From Bacteroidaceae bacterium (GTDB taxonomy: Bacteria; Bacteroidota; Bacteroidia; Bacteroidales; Bacteroidaceae), in NCBI GenBank assembly GCA_024693505.1, contig JAILKU010000158.1, forward strand, positions 1-53,431: a stretch of DNA of 53,431 nt, read 5' to 3'. The translations under genes and the position numbers were made by a program. Below the pieces are notes generated by a model that saw nothing but the letters and a program-made list of their open reading frames with translations, did no database searches and was not told where the DNA came from. This document shows positions 11,594-20,324 of this stretch, piece after piece; position 1 is the first letter of the stretch; every line of letters starts with the position of its first letter.

Positions 11594-11616
11594 CTCGTCC
11601 GGTCAGACCGGACGAG
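11594..11616. terminator. Perfect hairpin between convergent genes, possible terminator
   Basis: 11-bp perfect stem (CTCGTCCGGTC / GACCGGACGAG) with a single-base centre. On the minus strand it is followed by CCTTTTA, so it could end transcription of the gene at 11731-13620. On the plus strand only an A-run follows. It shares the word CCGGTC with nearby direct repeats, so it could instead be a palindromic repeat or protein site. Confidence 0.5.
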
Positions 11617-11630
11617 TCTGAAAAAAGGCG

Positions 11631-11713
11631 TCCGGTCTGCCCCGTGAGCCCGGAAAGCGTTGCGGGACACATCCGGTCTGCCCCGCCGGGTCCGGAATCA
11701 GAAAGCGTTGCGG
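11631..11713. repeat. Imperfect direct repeat, two copies of about 40 bp
   Basis: Copies at 11631-11665 and 11672-11713 both begin TCCGGTCTGCCCCG and end AGCGTTGCGG, differing in the middle by substitutions and a small insertion. They fill the space between the hairpin at 11594 and the stop codon at 11731. No reading frame explains them. Confidence 0.8.
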
Positions 11714-11730
11714 AGCGTTTGGGAGGGCGT

Positions 11731-13620
11731 TTATCCTGTGGCACCGTGCTGCCCGTTCTCCAGGTATATCCTGAGCAGCTCGAAGTAGGCGGGAGCGTCC
11801 AGCCACTCGATGGCGGGATCGCGGCGGAGCAGCTCGTCGCGGACATCCCTGTACCAGGACGGGGACTTCAGGATGGCACGGAACCAGTGGAAGGGGAAGC
11901 CCCGGCGCAGCGCAAGGCGTTCCATGACGGCATCTGCCGCCCTTGCGGGGTCGGGATCCACGATGTTCCAGTCGGCGCGCAGTACGGGCATCCTGCCGTG
12001 CAGGATAGCCGGCTCGTCGGTCCCCCCGATCTTCTGCGGCACGATTCCGTCGGGGCTGAAGGAGGCGTAGCAGTCGAGCCCCCGCCGGTTCAGCGCCGGT
12101 GCCTCGCCGTCGATGACGAAGCCGGTGACTGTGAGTCCCCATTGCCTGAAATACCTGCGGCAGTGGCGCGCCCAGGCCTTCAGCCCGTCGGGATAGCCGG
12201 AGAGGGCGCGCGGCTCCTGCAGCATGCCGGGCATGAGGTAGCCGGCCCCGTTGTCGGCCGCGGCGAAGTAGTCGCCGGGCGATGCCGTCACCCTGTAGTT
12301 ATGCAGGACCATGGGCACGCGCTCAGCCAGGACGGGGCTGACGGACCACATCAGGGGCACGCTGCCCCGCGCCGGGTCGTCCCACAGCCAGGGCGTGGTC
12401 TGTGCCACCCAGGAGGAAGCGTCGTAGTCGCCCACGTAGAAGAGCATGTACTTCTTGTCGGTGTTCACCCGTCCGTCCCCGGTGAGGTATCCCCTTCGGC
12501 GCAGCTCCCGGCGGGTAACCCGGCGCTGGGGATAGTGTCTCCTGAGCGGGAAGTGCTGCCAGAACGATGCGTTGGCCAGGGCGCCGAGGTTGATGGCGTC
12601 GGCATCCTTGAAGGCGTTGTAGGCCGATATGATGCGCGAGAACTCCCATTCCGTCGCCACGTCTTCGTGCCGCCCGCCGGCGTGCTTCGTGTATTTGAAA
12701 GCCCAGCTGGGGAAACCCCCGATGTAGCAGAAGTGGCGTCCGCGGTTCTGCCGCCAGGCCAGGTCGAGCATGGTGCGCAGCAGGTAGTTGTCGAGCGTGT
12801 CGGCCTGCGCAGGCATGTCCGTAGCCGGTTCGTCGGCCCAGGGCGAGAGGTCGAAGAAGAACGCCCTCCGGCTGACGAAGAAATCGTGGTTCGTGAGCTG
12901 GTGGTGGTTCGATGCCGCCCTCGTCGGCCGGGAACGCCAGAACTGGTCGATATAGTAGGCGGCATAGCGCGTGTTGCACCGCCCCGGCTTCAGGTAATGC
13001 TCAATCATCCACAGGTAGGCATCGGCCTTTGCGGAATTGCAGGAAGGCCTTTGCGTATCTGCTACAAGGCCTTTCCCGGTGAACAGCGAAGAGCCGTCGG
13101 GGTTCACCAGCCAGCAGCGGACGGGCAGTCCCAGGGCGCGCAGCTGCGAGTAGAGACTGGCGGGGGAGGGGTCGTAGCGCACGGCGACGAGGTCCTCCAC
13201 GCCGGCAACCGTGCTGGCCACGTTGCTTGTGGCGGCCACGCGGGAATCATAGACGACCAGGCCTCGGACGTCGGACCGGAAGGCCTGCACGGCATCGGGC
13301 AGGGAGGCGCATTCCAGCGTGTCTGCCCCGGCGAGCCATTCGCCGGGACGGCGGTATCTCTGCCACCAGTAGTCGTCTATGTCCTGCCTCAGATGGTTCC
13401 TGACGTACCGGATATAGAGGCGGGGCGAACGGCGGTTCACAATGCCCTGCAGGGTGGCCGTGGCATGCATCGTGTCCCAGAGGCGTAGCACCGCCGCCGA
13501 GTCGGTCAGGTCCGTCTGGTTGAAGGCCCTGAGGTCGAGGATGCGGATCGGCTCGCGTGCCGGACAGGCGAGGAGAGAAAGGCGAAGGATGAAAAGCGAA
13601 AGAAAGAAAAGATGTTTCAA
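11731..13620 (-). CDS. Secreted GxGYxYP-family protein (putative glycoside hydrolase)
   Basis: 629 residues. The N-terminus has a hydrophobic signal peptide (FFLSLFILRLSLLACPA). The N-terminal part matches the GxGYxYP_N pattern: paired words such as HATATLQGIVNRRSPRLY followed by DDYWW. The C-terminal part has the family signature as GAGYLMPG at 458-465, a variant of GxGYxYP, plus FVGD-like YVGDYDASSW. The family is common in gut Bacteroidota near polysaccharide genes and is usually called a putative glycoside hydrolase; no biochemical function is established that I know of. It is convergent with GH31 and downstream of the COG2509 gene, from which it is separated by a heptamer repeat. The start is ATG 13620, just after that repeat. 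Confidence 0.8.
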   Translation of the reverse strand: MKHLFFLSLFILRLSLLACPAREPIRILDLRAFNQTDLTDSAAVLRLWDTMHATATLQGIVNRRSPRLYIRYVRNHLRQDIDDYWWQRYRRPGEWLAGADTLECASLPDAVQAFRSDVRGLVVYDSRVAATSNVASTVAGVEDLVAVRYDPSPASLYSQLRALGLPVRCWLVNPDGSSLFTGKGLVADTQRPSCNSAKADAYLWMIEHYLKPGRCNTRYAAYYIDQFWRSRPTRAASNHHQLTNHDFFVSRRAFFFDLSPWADEPATDMPAQADTLDNYLLRTMLDLAWRQNRGRHFCYIGGFPSWAFKYTKHAGGRHEDVATEWEFSRIISAYNAFKDADAINLGALANASFWQHFPLRRHYPQRRVTRRELRRRGYLTGDGRVNTDKKYMLFYVGDYDASSWVAQTTPWLWDDPARGSVPLMWSVSPVLAERVPMVLHNYRVTASPGDYFAAADNGAGYLMPGMLQEPRALSGYPDGLKAWARHCRRYFRQWGLTVTGFVIDGEAPALNRRGLDCYASFSPDGIVPQKIGGTDEPAILHGRMPVLRADWNIVDPDPARAADAVMERLALRRGFPFHWFRAILKSPSWYRDVRDELLRRDPAIEWLDAPAYFELLRIYLENGQHGATG

Positions 13621-13633
13621 TGGTTATGTGAAC

Positions 13634-13675
13634 AATGGACAATGGACAATGGACTCTTAACTCTGGACTATGTAC
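13634..13675 (-). repeat. Heptamer array overlapping a stop codon
   Basis: Contiguous 7-bp units. Read on the minus strand these are words such as TCCAGAG, TTAAGAG, then TCCATTG three times. The TAA stop of the upstream gene (ending at 13657) lies inside the array, and its last residues are encoded by repeat units. The array ends 14 bp before the start of the GxGYxYP gene. Confidence 0.92.
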
Positions 13676-15207
13676 TCCCTGCAGGCCTCGGCACAGAGCT
13701 CGCCGTCGACGCCTGCGCTGACGATACCTCCTGCATAGCCTGCACCCTCTCCGCAGGGGAAGAGTCCCTGCAGGCGAATGTGCTGAAGCGTCTCCCCGTC
13801 CCGCAGGATGCGCAGAGGGCTGCTGGTGCGCGTCTCAACGCCTATCACGGTCGCTTCGTTGGTCAGGAAGCCATGCTTCTGCCGTCCCCAGGCCCGGAAG
13901 GCTTCGCGCAGGCGGTCGGTAATGAAGCGGGGCATCCAGAAGTGCATGGGGCTGGCGATGAGGCCTGGCGCGTAGGACGTGGGATTCAGGTCGCTGCTCA
14001 GCCGCCCGTTCACGAAGTCGGCCATCCGCTGGGCTGGTGCCGTCTGCTGCCGGTTGCCCTGCAGCCAGCACTGGCGCTCCAGTTCCTCCTGGAAGGCGAG
14101 CATCGTCTGTCCCTGGATGTCCTCCGGCCTTATCTCCACCACCATCCCGCTGTTGCTCCACCGCCCGTTGCGGTTGGAGGGACTCATGCCGTTTACCACA
14201 ATCTGCTCCGGCCCGCTGGCAGCGGGGACGACGAAGCCCCCAGGGCACATGCAGAAACTATAGACGCCCCGCCCGCCGACTTGCCGGACCATGCTGTACT
14301 CGGCCGCGGGGAGCCACTTTCCGCGTCCCTGCCGGCTGTGATATTGTATCTGGTCAATCAGCTCAGCCGGGTGCTCCAGCCGGACGCCGACCGCAATGCC
14401 TTTCTGCTCCGTCTCAATGCAGTGCGCCATCAGCCAGCGGTAGACATCGCGGGCGCTGTGCCCCGTGGCCAGGATGACTGGCGAGGGCGGCAACTCGTGC
14501 CAGTCGGACCGGCTGCTTTCCGCCTCGATGCCTATTACCTTATTATTATATATGCGCAGGGCGGTCATCCGCGTCTCGAAGTGGACCTCGCCCCCGCAGC
14601 TCAGGATGGTGCGGCGCATATTCTCGATGACGCGGGGCAGCCGGTCTGTGCCGATATGGGGGTGCGCGTCCGACAGGATGGCGGGGCTGGCGCCGTGCTG
14701 CACGAAGACCTGCAGGATCTTGTCCGTATTGCCCCGCTTCTTGCTGCGCGTGTAGAGCTTTCCGTCGCTGTAGGCCCCTGCGCCGCCCTCACCGAAGGCA
14801 TAGTTGCTCTCCGGGTTTACCCGCTGCTCGGGGCGTATCAGCGCCAGGTCCTTCTTGCGTTCGTGAACGTCCTTGCCCCGTTCCACCACGACAGGCTTCA
14901 GCCCCAGCTCAATCAGGCGAAGGGCGGCAAAGAGCCCCCCTGGGCCCGCACCCACCACGATGACAGTCGGCCGTTCGCTGACATCGGGATAGACAATCGG
15001 TTCGAAGAGTTGTGTCTCGGGCTCTTCATTGACATATATCCTGACCGTGAGGTTGACGTAGATGGTGCGCTGGCGGGCATCGATGCTCCGCTTGAGCACC
15101 CTTACCGCAGTGGCCTGAAACCCCTTCTCGCGGGCCAGGTAGGAAAGTATGGATTGCTCGTTATAGGCATCCTGAGGCAGTACGCGTAGTTGTAATTCGT
15201 TGACCAT
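13657..15207 (-). CDS. FAD-dependent dehydrogenase, COG2509 family
   Basis: Cytoplasmic flavoprotein of unknown substrate, 516 residues. An N-terminal alpha/beta extension (about 1-95) precedes the FAD-binding Rossmann motif VVGAGPGGLFAALRLIE with an acidic residue in VVERGKD. Later motifs include FGEGGAGAYSDGKL, ATGHSARD and, at the C-terminus, GLFPCGEGAGYAGGI closing the FAD site. A GTG at 15225 is in frame, but the ATG at 15207 gives the conserved start and leaves room for the promoter. The family is widespread and single-copy in many Bacteroidota, with no settled role; links to cofactor or tRNA metabolism are speculation. Divergent from thrA, with short facing promoters. The stop codon lies in the heptamer array at 13634. 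Confidence 0.9.
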   Translation of the reverse strand: MVNELQLRVLPQDAYNEQSILSYLAREKGFQATAVRVLKRSIDARQRTIYVNLTVRIYVNEEPETQLFEPIVYPDVSERPTVIVVGAGPGGLFAALRLIELGLKPVVVERGKDVHERKKDLALIRPEQRVNPESNYAFGEGGAGAYSDGKLYTRSKKRGNTDKILQVFVQHGASPAILSDAHPHIGTDRLPRVIENMRRTILSCGGEVHFETRMTALRIYNNKVIGIEAESSRSDWHELPPSPVILATGHSARDVYRWLMAHCIETEQKGIAVGVRLEHPAELIDQIQYHSRQGRGKWLPAAEYSMVRQVGGRGVYSFCMCPGGFVVPAASGPEQIVVNGMSPSNRNGRWSNSGMVVEIRPEDIQGQTMLAFQEELERQCWLQGNRQQTAPAQRMADFVNGRLSSDLNPTSYAPGLIASPMHFWMPRFITDRLREAFRAWGRQKHGFLTNEATVIGVETRTSSPLRILRDGETLQHIRLQGLFPCGEGAGYAGGIVSAGVDGELCAEACREYIVQS

Positions 15208-15224
15208 AGCTGACAAATATGGCA

Positions 15225-15232
15225 CAAAAGTA
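15225..15232 (-). promoter_or_regulatory. Bacteroidota -7 box for the COG2509 gene
   Basis: Minus strand TACTTTTG fits TAnnTTTG and sits 17 bp before the ATG at 15207, predicting a very short leader. No clear TTTG at -33 is seen, so this half-match is tentative. Confidence 0.5.
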
Positions 15233-15247
15233 CAAATAAATTTTCTT

Positions 15248-15282
15248 TTTGCCCTTTATTTCAGAAAATATTCCTACTTTTG
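15248..15282 (+). promoter_or_regulatory. Bacteroidota promoter for the threonine operon
   Basis: TTTG at 15248-15251 and TACTTTTG at 15275-15282 fit the TTTG / TAnnTTTG sigma-ABfr pattern. The 23-bp spacing is slightly longer than the usual 19-21. It lies 38 bp before the thrA start. Confidence 0.6.
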
Positions 15283-15320
15283 CACGCGATAAAGGTAACT
15301 TTTCCAGGTAAAAAGACGCA

Positions 15321-17744
15321 ATGAAGGTTCTAAAGTTTGGCGGCACGTCCGTCGGTTCAGCAGAAAGCATACTCAAAGTAAAGGAAATCGTCGAGGCCCA
15401 GCAGGAGCCGGTCATCGTGGTGGTGAGTGCCCTGGGCGGCATCACCGACCAGCTGATCAAGACCAGTCAGATGGCTGTGGAGGGCGATTCCATGTATCAG
15501 CGTTCCTTCTGGGGAATCGTGGAGCGCCACGAACAGATGATAAATACCGTAATCACAGACAGCCGGCAGCGCGAAATGCTTTGGGCGGAGGTGAAGCAAC
15601 TGCTCGAGGAGCTGCGCAGCATCTACCAGGGCGTCTATCTGATTCGCGACCTGACGCCGAAGACCAGCGCGGCCATCGTCAGCTACGGGGAGCGCATCAG
15701 CAGCCGTATCGTCGCTACGCTCATTGAGGGGGCTGTATGGTATGACAGCCGCGAGTTCATTAAGACGGAAGTGAAGGCCGGCCGCAGCCGCCTGGCGAGC
15801 GAGCTGACCAACGAACTGGTGCGCCGGACCTGGAAGACCATTCCGCAGGTAAGTCTGGTACCCGGTTTCATCAGCACGGATGCCGAGAGCGGCGAGGTGA
15901 CGAACCTGGGCAGGGGTGGCAGCGACTATACGGCCAGCATCATTGCCGCGGCCCTGAACGCCGAGGTGCTCGAGATCTGGACGGATGTGGACGGCTTCAT
16001 GACTGCCGATCCGAAGGTGATCCATAACGCCTATGTCATCAATGAACTGTCGTACATCGAGGCGATGGAGCTCTGCAACTTCGGCGCCAAGGTCATCTAT
16101 CCGCCTACCATCTATCCGGTCTGCGTGAAGAACATACCTATCCTGGTGAAGAATACCTTCAACCCGGGTTCGGCAGGTACGATTATCAAGGAGAAAGTGG
16201 AGCATGACAGCAAGGCCATCAAGGGCATCAGCAGCATCAGCGGCTCGACCCTCATTACTATCAGCGGTCTTTCGATGGTCGGTGTCATCGGTGTGAACCG
16301 CCGCATCTTCAGCTGTCTGGCGGAACATGGCATCAGCGTATTTATGGTGAGCCAGGCCAGTTCGGAGAACAGTACGAGCATCGGTGTGCGCGATGCCGAT
16401 TCGCAGAAGGCGTGCCGCGTGCTGAACGCCGAGTTCCAAAAGGAAATAGAGACCGGCGCCATGTTCGAGATGCAGGCGGAGAGCGGCCTGGCTACGGTGG
16501 CTATCGTAGGCGAGAACATGAAGCATACGCCGGGCATTGCCGGTAAGCTCTTCGGCACCCTGGGCCGCAACGGCATCAGCGTGATAGCCTGTGCGCAGGG
16601 CGCCAGCGAGACGAATATATCCTTTGTCGTGGAGGGGCGTTTGCTGCGCAAGTCCCTGAACGTCATCCACGACTCTTTCTTCCTGAGCGAATATCAGGTG
16701 CTCAACCTTTTCATCACTGGAGTAGGTACGGTGGGAAGCAGTCTCATTGAACAGATAGACCACCAGCGCGAGAAACTGATGCGCGAGATGGGACTGAAAC
16801 TGAATGTGGTGGGCATCGCCAGCAGCCGGAAGGCCGTCTTCACCCGCGACGGAATAGACCTGTCCCGTTACCGTCAGCTACTGGACGAAGCGCCCGACAG
16901 CAATATTGAGCGGCTGCGCGACGAGGTCATAGGCATGAACATCTTCAACAGCGTCTTTGTGGATTGCACCGCCAGTCCTCAGGTGGCAGGCCTGTACAAG
17001 GATTTCCTTTCTCATAATATACATGTGGTTGCAGCCAACAAAATAGCTGCCAGCAGCGACTATGAAAACTACCGGCTGCTGAAGAACATCGCCCAGAAGC
17101 GCGGGGTGAAGTTCCTTTTCGAGACAAATGTGGGAGCTGGCCTGCCTATCATCAGGACAATTAACGACCTGCGCAACAGCGGTGACAAGATACTGAGGAT
17201 AGAAGCTGTGCTCAGCGGCACCCTGAACTTTATCTTCAATAAGATCTCTGCCGACATATCATTCAGCGAGACTGTAAGGATGGCAAAGGCCGAGGGATAT
17301 AGCGAGCCAGACCCGCGTATTGACCTGTGCGGGAGGGATGTCATCCGAAAGCTTGTCATTCTGACGCGCGAGGCGGGTTATGAAATCAATCAGGAAGATG
17401 TCGAGGCCCGTCTCTTCGTGCCCGACAGCTTCTTCCAGGGCTCGCTCGATGATTTCTGGAAGAACCTGCCTTCGCTCGATACCGACTTTGAGGCGCGTCG
17501 CCGACAGCTCGAGGCGCAGGGCAAGCAATGGCGGTTTGTTGCCAAGTACGAGAACGGCAAGGCCAGCGTATCACTTCAAGAGGTCGACAAGGGTCATCCC
17601 TTCTTCGTCCTCGAAGGTTCCAACAATATTGTCCTGCTTACTACTGAGCGTTACAATGAATACCCCATGCTCATTCAGGGCTATGGCGCGGGGGCCAGTG
17701 TGACAGCAGCCGGCGTCTTTGCCGATATTATGAGTCTTGCATAA
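15321..17744 (+). CDS. thrA: Bifunctional aspartokinase / homoserine dehydrogenase
   Basis: Catalyses the first and third steps of the aspartate-to-threonine/methionine pathway. The N-terminal aspartokinase has KFGGTSVG at 5-12 and GRGGSDYTA near 199. Two ACT regulatory domains span about 310-455, one with VSQASSENS. The NAD(P)-binding motif GVGTVGSSL near 466 opens the homoserine dehydrogenase, which includes NKIAASSDYENY and GTLNFIF. At 807 residues it is full length. The ATG at 15321 follows a promoter and gives the family N-terminus. It heads a tight three-gene operon; the next gene begins 10 bp after its stop. Feedback control by threonine is expected from the ACT domains, but the sequence does not show which effector binds. 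Confidence 0.97.
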   Translation: MKVLKFGGTSVGSAESILKVKEIVEAQQEPVIVVVSALGGITDQLIKTSQMAVEGDSMYQRSFWGIVERHEQMINTVITDSRQREMLWAEVKQLLEELRSIYQGVYLIRDLTPKTSAAIVSYGERISSRIVATLIEGAVWYDSREFIKTEVKAGRSRLASELTNELVRRTWKTIPQVSLVPGFISTDAESGEVTNLGRGGSDYTASIIAAALNAEVLEIWTDVDGFMTADPKVIHNAYVINELSYIEAMELCNFGAKVIYPPTIYPVCVKNIPILVKNTFNPGSAGTIIKEKVEHDSKAIKGISSISGSTLITISGLSMVGVIGVNRRIFSCLAEHGISVFMVSQASSENSTSIGVRDADSQKACRVLNAEFQKEIETGAMFEMQAESGLATVAIVGENMKHTPGIAGKLFGTLGRNGISVIACAQGASETNISFVVEGRLLRKSLNVIHDSFFLSEYQVLNLFITGVGTVGSSLIEQIDHQREKLMREMGLKLNVVGIASSRKAVFTRDGIDLSRYRQLLDEAPDSNIERLRDEVIGMNIFNSVFVDCTASPQVAGLYKDFLSHNIHVVAANKIAASSDYENYRLLKNIAQKRGVKFLFETNVGAGLPIIRTINDLRNSGDKILRIEAVLSGTLNFIFNKISADISFSETVRMAKAEGYSEPDPRIDLCGRDVIRKLVILTREAGYEINQEDVEARLFVPDSFFQGSLDDFWKNLPSLDTDFEARRRQLEAQGKQWRFVAKYENGKASVSLQEVDKGHPFFVLEGSNNIVLLTTERYNEYPMLIQGYGAGASVTAAGVFADIMSLA

Positions 17745-17754
17745 ACGTCTGTTC

Positions 17755-18966
17755 ATGAAATATCTTATCCTTTTGGGCGACGGTATGGCCGATTGGCCAG
17801 TGAGTGAACTGGGAGGCAAAACATTGCTTCAGTATGCCGACACACCACATTTGGACCGCCTAGCCCGCCTGGGCCGCAACGGGCGCCTGAAGACCATCCC
17901 GGACGGCTTCCATCCCGGAAGCGAAGTGGCTAATAGCAGTATCCTGGGTTATGACCAGCATCTTGTCTATGAAGGACGCGGTCCCCTGGAAGCTGCCAGT
18001 ATTGGTGTGCGGTTGCAGGAGGGTGACCTGGCCTTGCGCTGCAATCTGGTATGCCTTGAACGCGAAATCTTGAAGAATCATAGCTCCGGTCGTCTGGAAA
18101 CCGAGGATGCCGACGTGCTGATAGCTTGTCTGCAGAATGCCTTGGGCAGCGATCGCGTTCATTTCTATACAGGTGTCCAGTATCGTCATCTACTGGTCAT
18201 CAAGGGTGGTGACAAGCGTCTGCTTTGTACGCCTCCTCATGATATACCCGGAAAGCCCTACGAACCATATCTGCCTCAAGCCGCCGTTCCCGAGGCAGAG
18301 GATACGGCCCGGCTTCTCCGTGACCTGATCATTCAGAGTCAGGAACTCCTGCCGCATCACCCTCTGAACCTTGCGCGTCGCAGGGAAGGAACGGATGAGG
18401 CCAATAGCATTTGGCCGTGGGGTGGGGGATATCGTCCACGCATGACTCCGCTCACGACGACCTTCCCTCAGATTCGTTCTGGAGCCGTCATTACCGCTGT
18501 CGACCTTATCAGGGGGATAGGTCGGTATGCCGGGTTGCGCGTCATCAATGTTGAAGGTGCTACGGGCCTGTACGATACAAACTACGAGGGAAAGGTACAG
18601 GCTGCGCTGAGGGCTTTGAAGACTGATGATTTTGTCTATCTGCATGTCGAAGCCAGCGATGAGGCCGGTCACGATGGAGATGTGCAGCTCAAACTCCGCA
18701 CGATTACAGACTTCGATCATCGTCTTGTCGGTCCTATCCTGGATGCTGTTCAGGATTGGGCGGAACCTGTATGCATAGCCGTATTGCCCGATCATCCCAC
18801 ACCTTGCGAACTTCGTACCCATACGGCCGACCCCGTTCCTTTCTGTATCTGGTATCCGGGAATCGAACCGGATAGCGTTCAGACGTTCGACGAGGCAGCT
18901 TGTCAGGATGGAGCGTACGGCCTGCTTCAGGGAGATCAGTTTATAAATGAATTCATGAACTCTTGA
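17755..18966 (+). CDS. Proposed homoserine kinase of the phosphoglycerate-mutase (alkaline phosphatase) superfamily
   Basis: 403 residues, similar to archaeal-type cofactor-independent phosphoglycerate mutase (ApgM). Metal and phosphate sites of the alkaline phosphatase superfamily are visible: Asp9 in LLGDGMADWP, Ser56 in GSEVANSS, HVEASDEAGHDGD, and LPDHPTPCELRTHTADP. Because homologues sit between thrA and thrC in many Bacteroidota that lack GHMP-type ThrB, this subfamily has been proposed to phosphorylate homoserine. The operon position here supports that reading, though glycolytic mutase activity cannot be excluded. A TTG at 17737 is in frame but overlaps thrA; ATG 17755 begins the conserved beta strand and is chosen. 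Confidence 0.88.
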   Translation: MKYLILLGDGMADWPVSELGGKTLLQYADTPHLDRLARLGRNGRLKTIPDGFHPGSEVANSSILGYDQHLVYEGRGPLEAASIGVRLQEGDLALRCNLVCLEREILKNHSSGRLETEDADVLIACLQNALGSDRVHFYTGVQYRHLLVIKGGDKRLLCTPPHDIPGKPYEPYLPQAAVPEAEDTARLLRDLIIQSQELLPHHPLNLARRREGTDEANSIWPWGGGYRPRMTPLTTTFPQIRSGAVITAVDLIRGIGRYAGLRVINVEGATGLYDTNYEGKVQAALRALKTDDFVYLHVEASDEAGHDGDVQLKLRTITDFDHRLVGPILDAVQDWAEPVCIAVLPDHPTPCELRTHTADPVPFCIWYPGIEPDSVQTFDEAACQDGAYGLLQGDQFINEFMNS

Positions 18967-18978
18967 ACTATAGGAGAT

Positions 18979-20274
18979 ATGAAGTATTATAGCACTAATG
19001 GCCAAGCTCCCCTGGCCACACTTGAGAAAGCCGTTGTGAAGGGTCTGGCCGAGGACCGCGGACTTTATATGCCGGAGCGTATCAACCGCTTGCCGCAGGA
19101 ATTCTTCGATGATATTGCGTCTATGACGTTTCAGGACGTGGCTTACAACGTGGCCAGCGCATTCTTCGGCGAGGACATCGACCTGGATGCCCTCAACGAT
19201 ATTGTCCGCAGCACCCTGAGCTTCGACTGCCCGCTGGTACGAGTTACCGACAATATCTATAGCCTGGAACTCTTTCATGGTCCCACGCTTGCCTTCAAGG
19301 ATGTCGGTGCCCGTTTCATGGCGCGTATGCTGGGTTATTTCAGGAGCGAAGAGCAGATAAATGTCCTTGTTGCGACCAGTGGCGATACCGGTTCGGCTGT
19401 GGCAAACGGATTCCTGGATGTGCCTGGCATCCACGTCTATGTGCTTTATCCAAAGGGTAAGGTCTCGCCCATTCAGGAGTGTCAGTTTACTACGCTCGGT
19501 CGAAACATCACAGCTGTTGAGGTGGACGGTGTCTTTGATGACTGCCAGCGGTTGGTGAAGAGCGCTTTCATGGATGAGGAACTGAATCGCCGCATGCATC
19601 TGACCAGCGCCAATAGTATCAATGTGGCCCGCTTCCTGCCGCAGGCGTTCTATTATTTCTGGGCGTATGCTCAAGCTTTGCGGCTCGGATTTGCACGCCG
19701 CCAACTGGTCGTTTCTGTGCCGTCAGGCAACTTCGGCAATCTCTGCTCCGCCCTTTTTGGTGTCAGGATGGGCTTGCCGATACACCGCTTCATCGCAGCC
19801 AATAATGCCAACGATGTCTTTTATAATTACTTGCAGACGGGCCGCTACGAACCGCGAGCCAGTGTACAGACGATAGCTAATGCGATGGATGTGGGCGACC
19901 CCAGCAATATGGCGCGCATACTGGATCTTTACGAATACGATCATGAAGCCATTTGCCGGCATATCAGCGGAGCTGCTTATAGTGACGAGCAGATTGCTGA
20001 TACGATGCGGCTGTGTCTCGCTGAAACGGGTTATGTGCTTGATCCTCATGGCGCTTGCGGATACCGCGCATTGCAGGAGCAGTTGCAGCCGAATGAGGTA
20101 GGCATCTTCCTGGAAACGGCTCATCCGGCCAAGTTCAAGGAGCGAGTGGACAAGATACTGGGCATAGAGGTTCCTATTCCCGACCGTCTGGCTGCCTTTA
20201 TGAAAGGTCAGAAGCAGAGCACACCGATGTCGGCCGAATTCCAGGACTTCCGTGCTTTCCTTATGGCTCAGTAA
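18979..20274 (+). CDS. thrC: Threonine synthase
   Basis: PLP enzyme converting O-phospho-L-homoserine to L-threonine, last step of the pathway. 431 residues, normal for the class. The PLP lysine is Lys107 in GPTLAFKDVG. The phosphate-binding and substrate segments follow as TSGDTGSAVANGF, SANSINVARFLPQ and PSGNFGNL. It starts 12 bp after the preceding stop and completes the thr operon. It ends just before an AT-rich imperfect hairpin that may terminate both it and the convergent trmO. Confidence 0.97.
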   Translation: MKYYSTNGQAPLATLEKAVVKGLAEDRGLYMPERINRLPQEFFDDIASMTFQDVAYNVASAFFGEDIDLDALNDIVRSTLSFDCPLVRVTDNIYSLELFHGPTLAFKDVGARFMARMLGYFRSEEQINVLVATSGDTGSAVANGFLDVPGIHVYVLYPKGKVSPIQECQFTTLGRNITAVEVDGVFDDCQRLVKSAFMDEELNRRMHLTSANSINVARFLPQAFYYFWAYAQALRLGFARRQLVVSVPSGNFGNLCSALFGVRMGLPIHRFIAANNANDVFYNYLQTGRYEPRASVQTIANAMDVGDPSNMARILDLYEYDHEAICRHISGAAYSDEQIADTMRLCLAETGYVLDPHGACGYRALQEQLQPNEVGIFLETAHPAKFKERVDKILGIEVPIPDRLAAFMKGQKQSTPMSAEFQDFRAFLMAQ

Positions 20275-20286
20275 TTGACGGGCGCC

Positions 20287-20314
20287 GATATAAAGATAAT
20301 TTTGTATCTATATC
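20287..20314. terminator. Imperfect AT-rich hairpin between thrC and trmO
   Basis: GATATA plus GATA on the left pair with TATC plus ATATC on the right around the loop ATTTTG, with a small bulge. It lies in the 50-bp gap between convergent genes, so it may act in both directions. No long T-run follows, so this is a weak call. Confidence 0.35.
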
Positions 20315-20324
20315 AGCTTCCTTC

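Noticed and set aside
8334..11846. Very long open frame on the minus strand opposite the GH31 gene (also 5069-6847 -, 11644-13488 +, 13612-15189 +, 36944-39199 +).
   Set aside because: These mirror clear genes on the other strand, have no signal peptide or domain, show repetitive Leu/Val/Ala/His-rich composition, and arise from high G+C with few stop codons.
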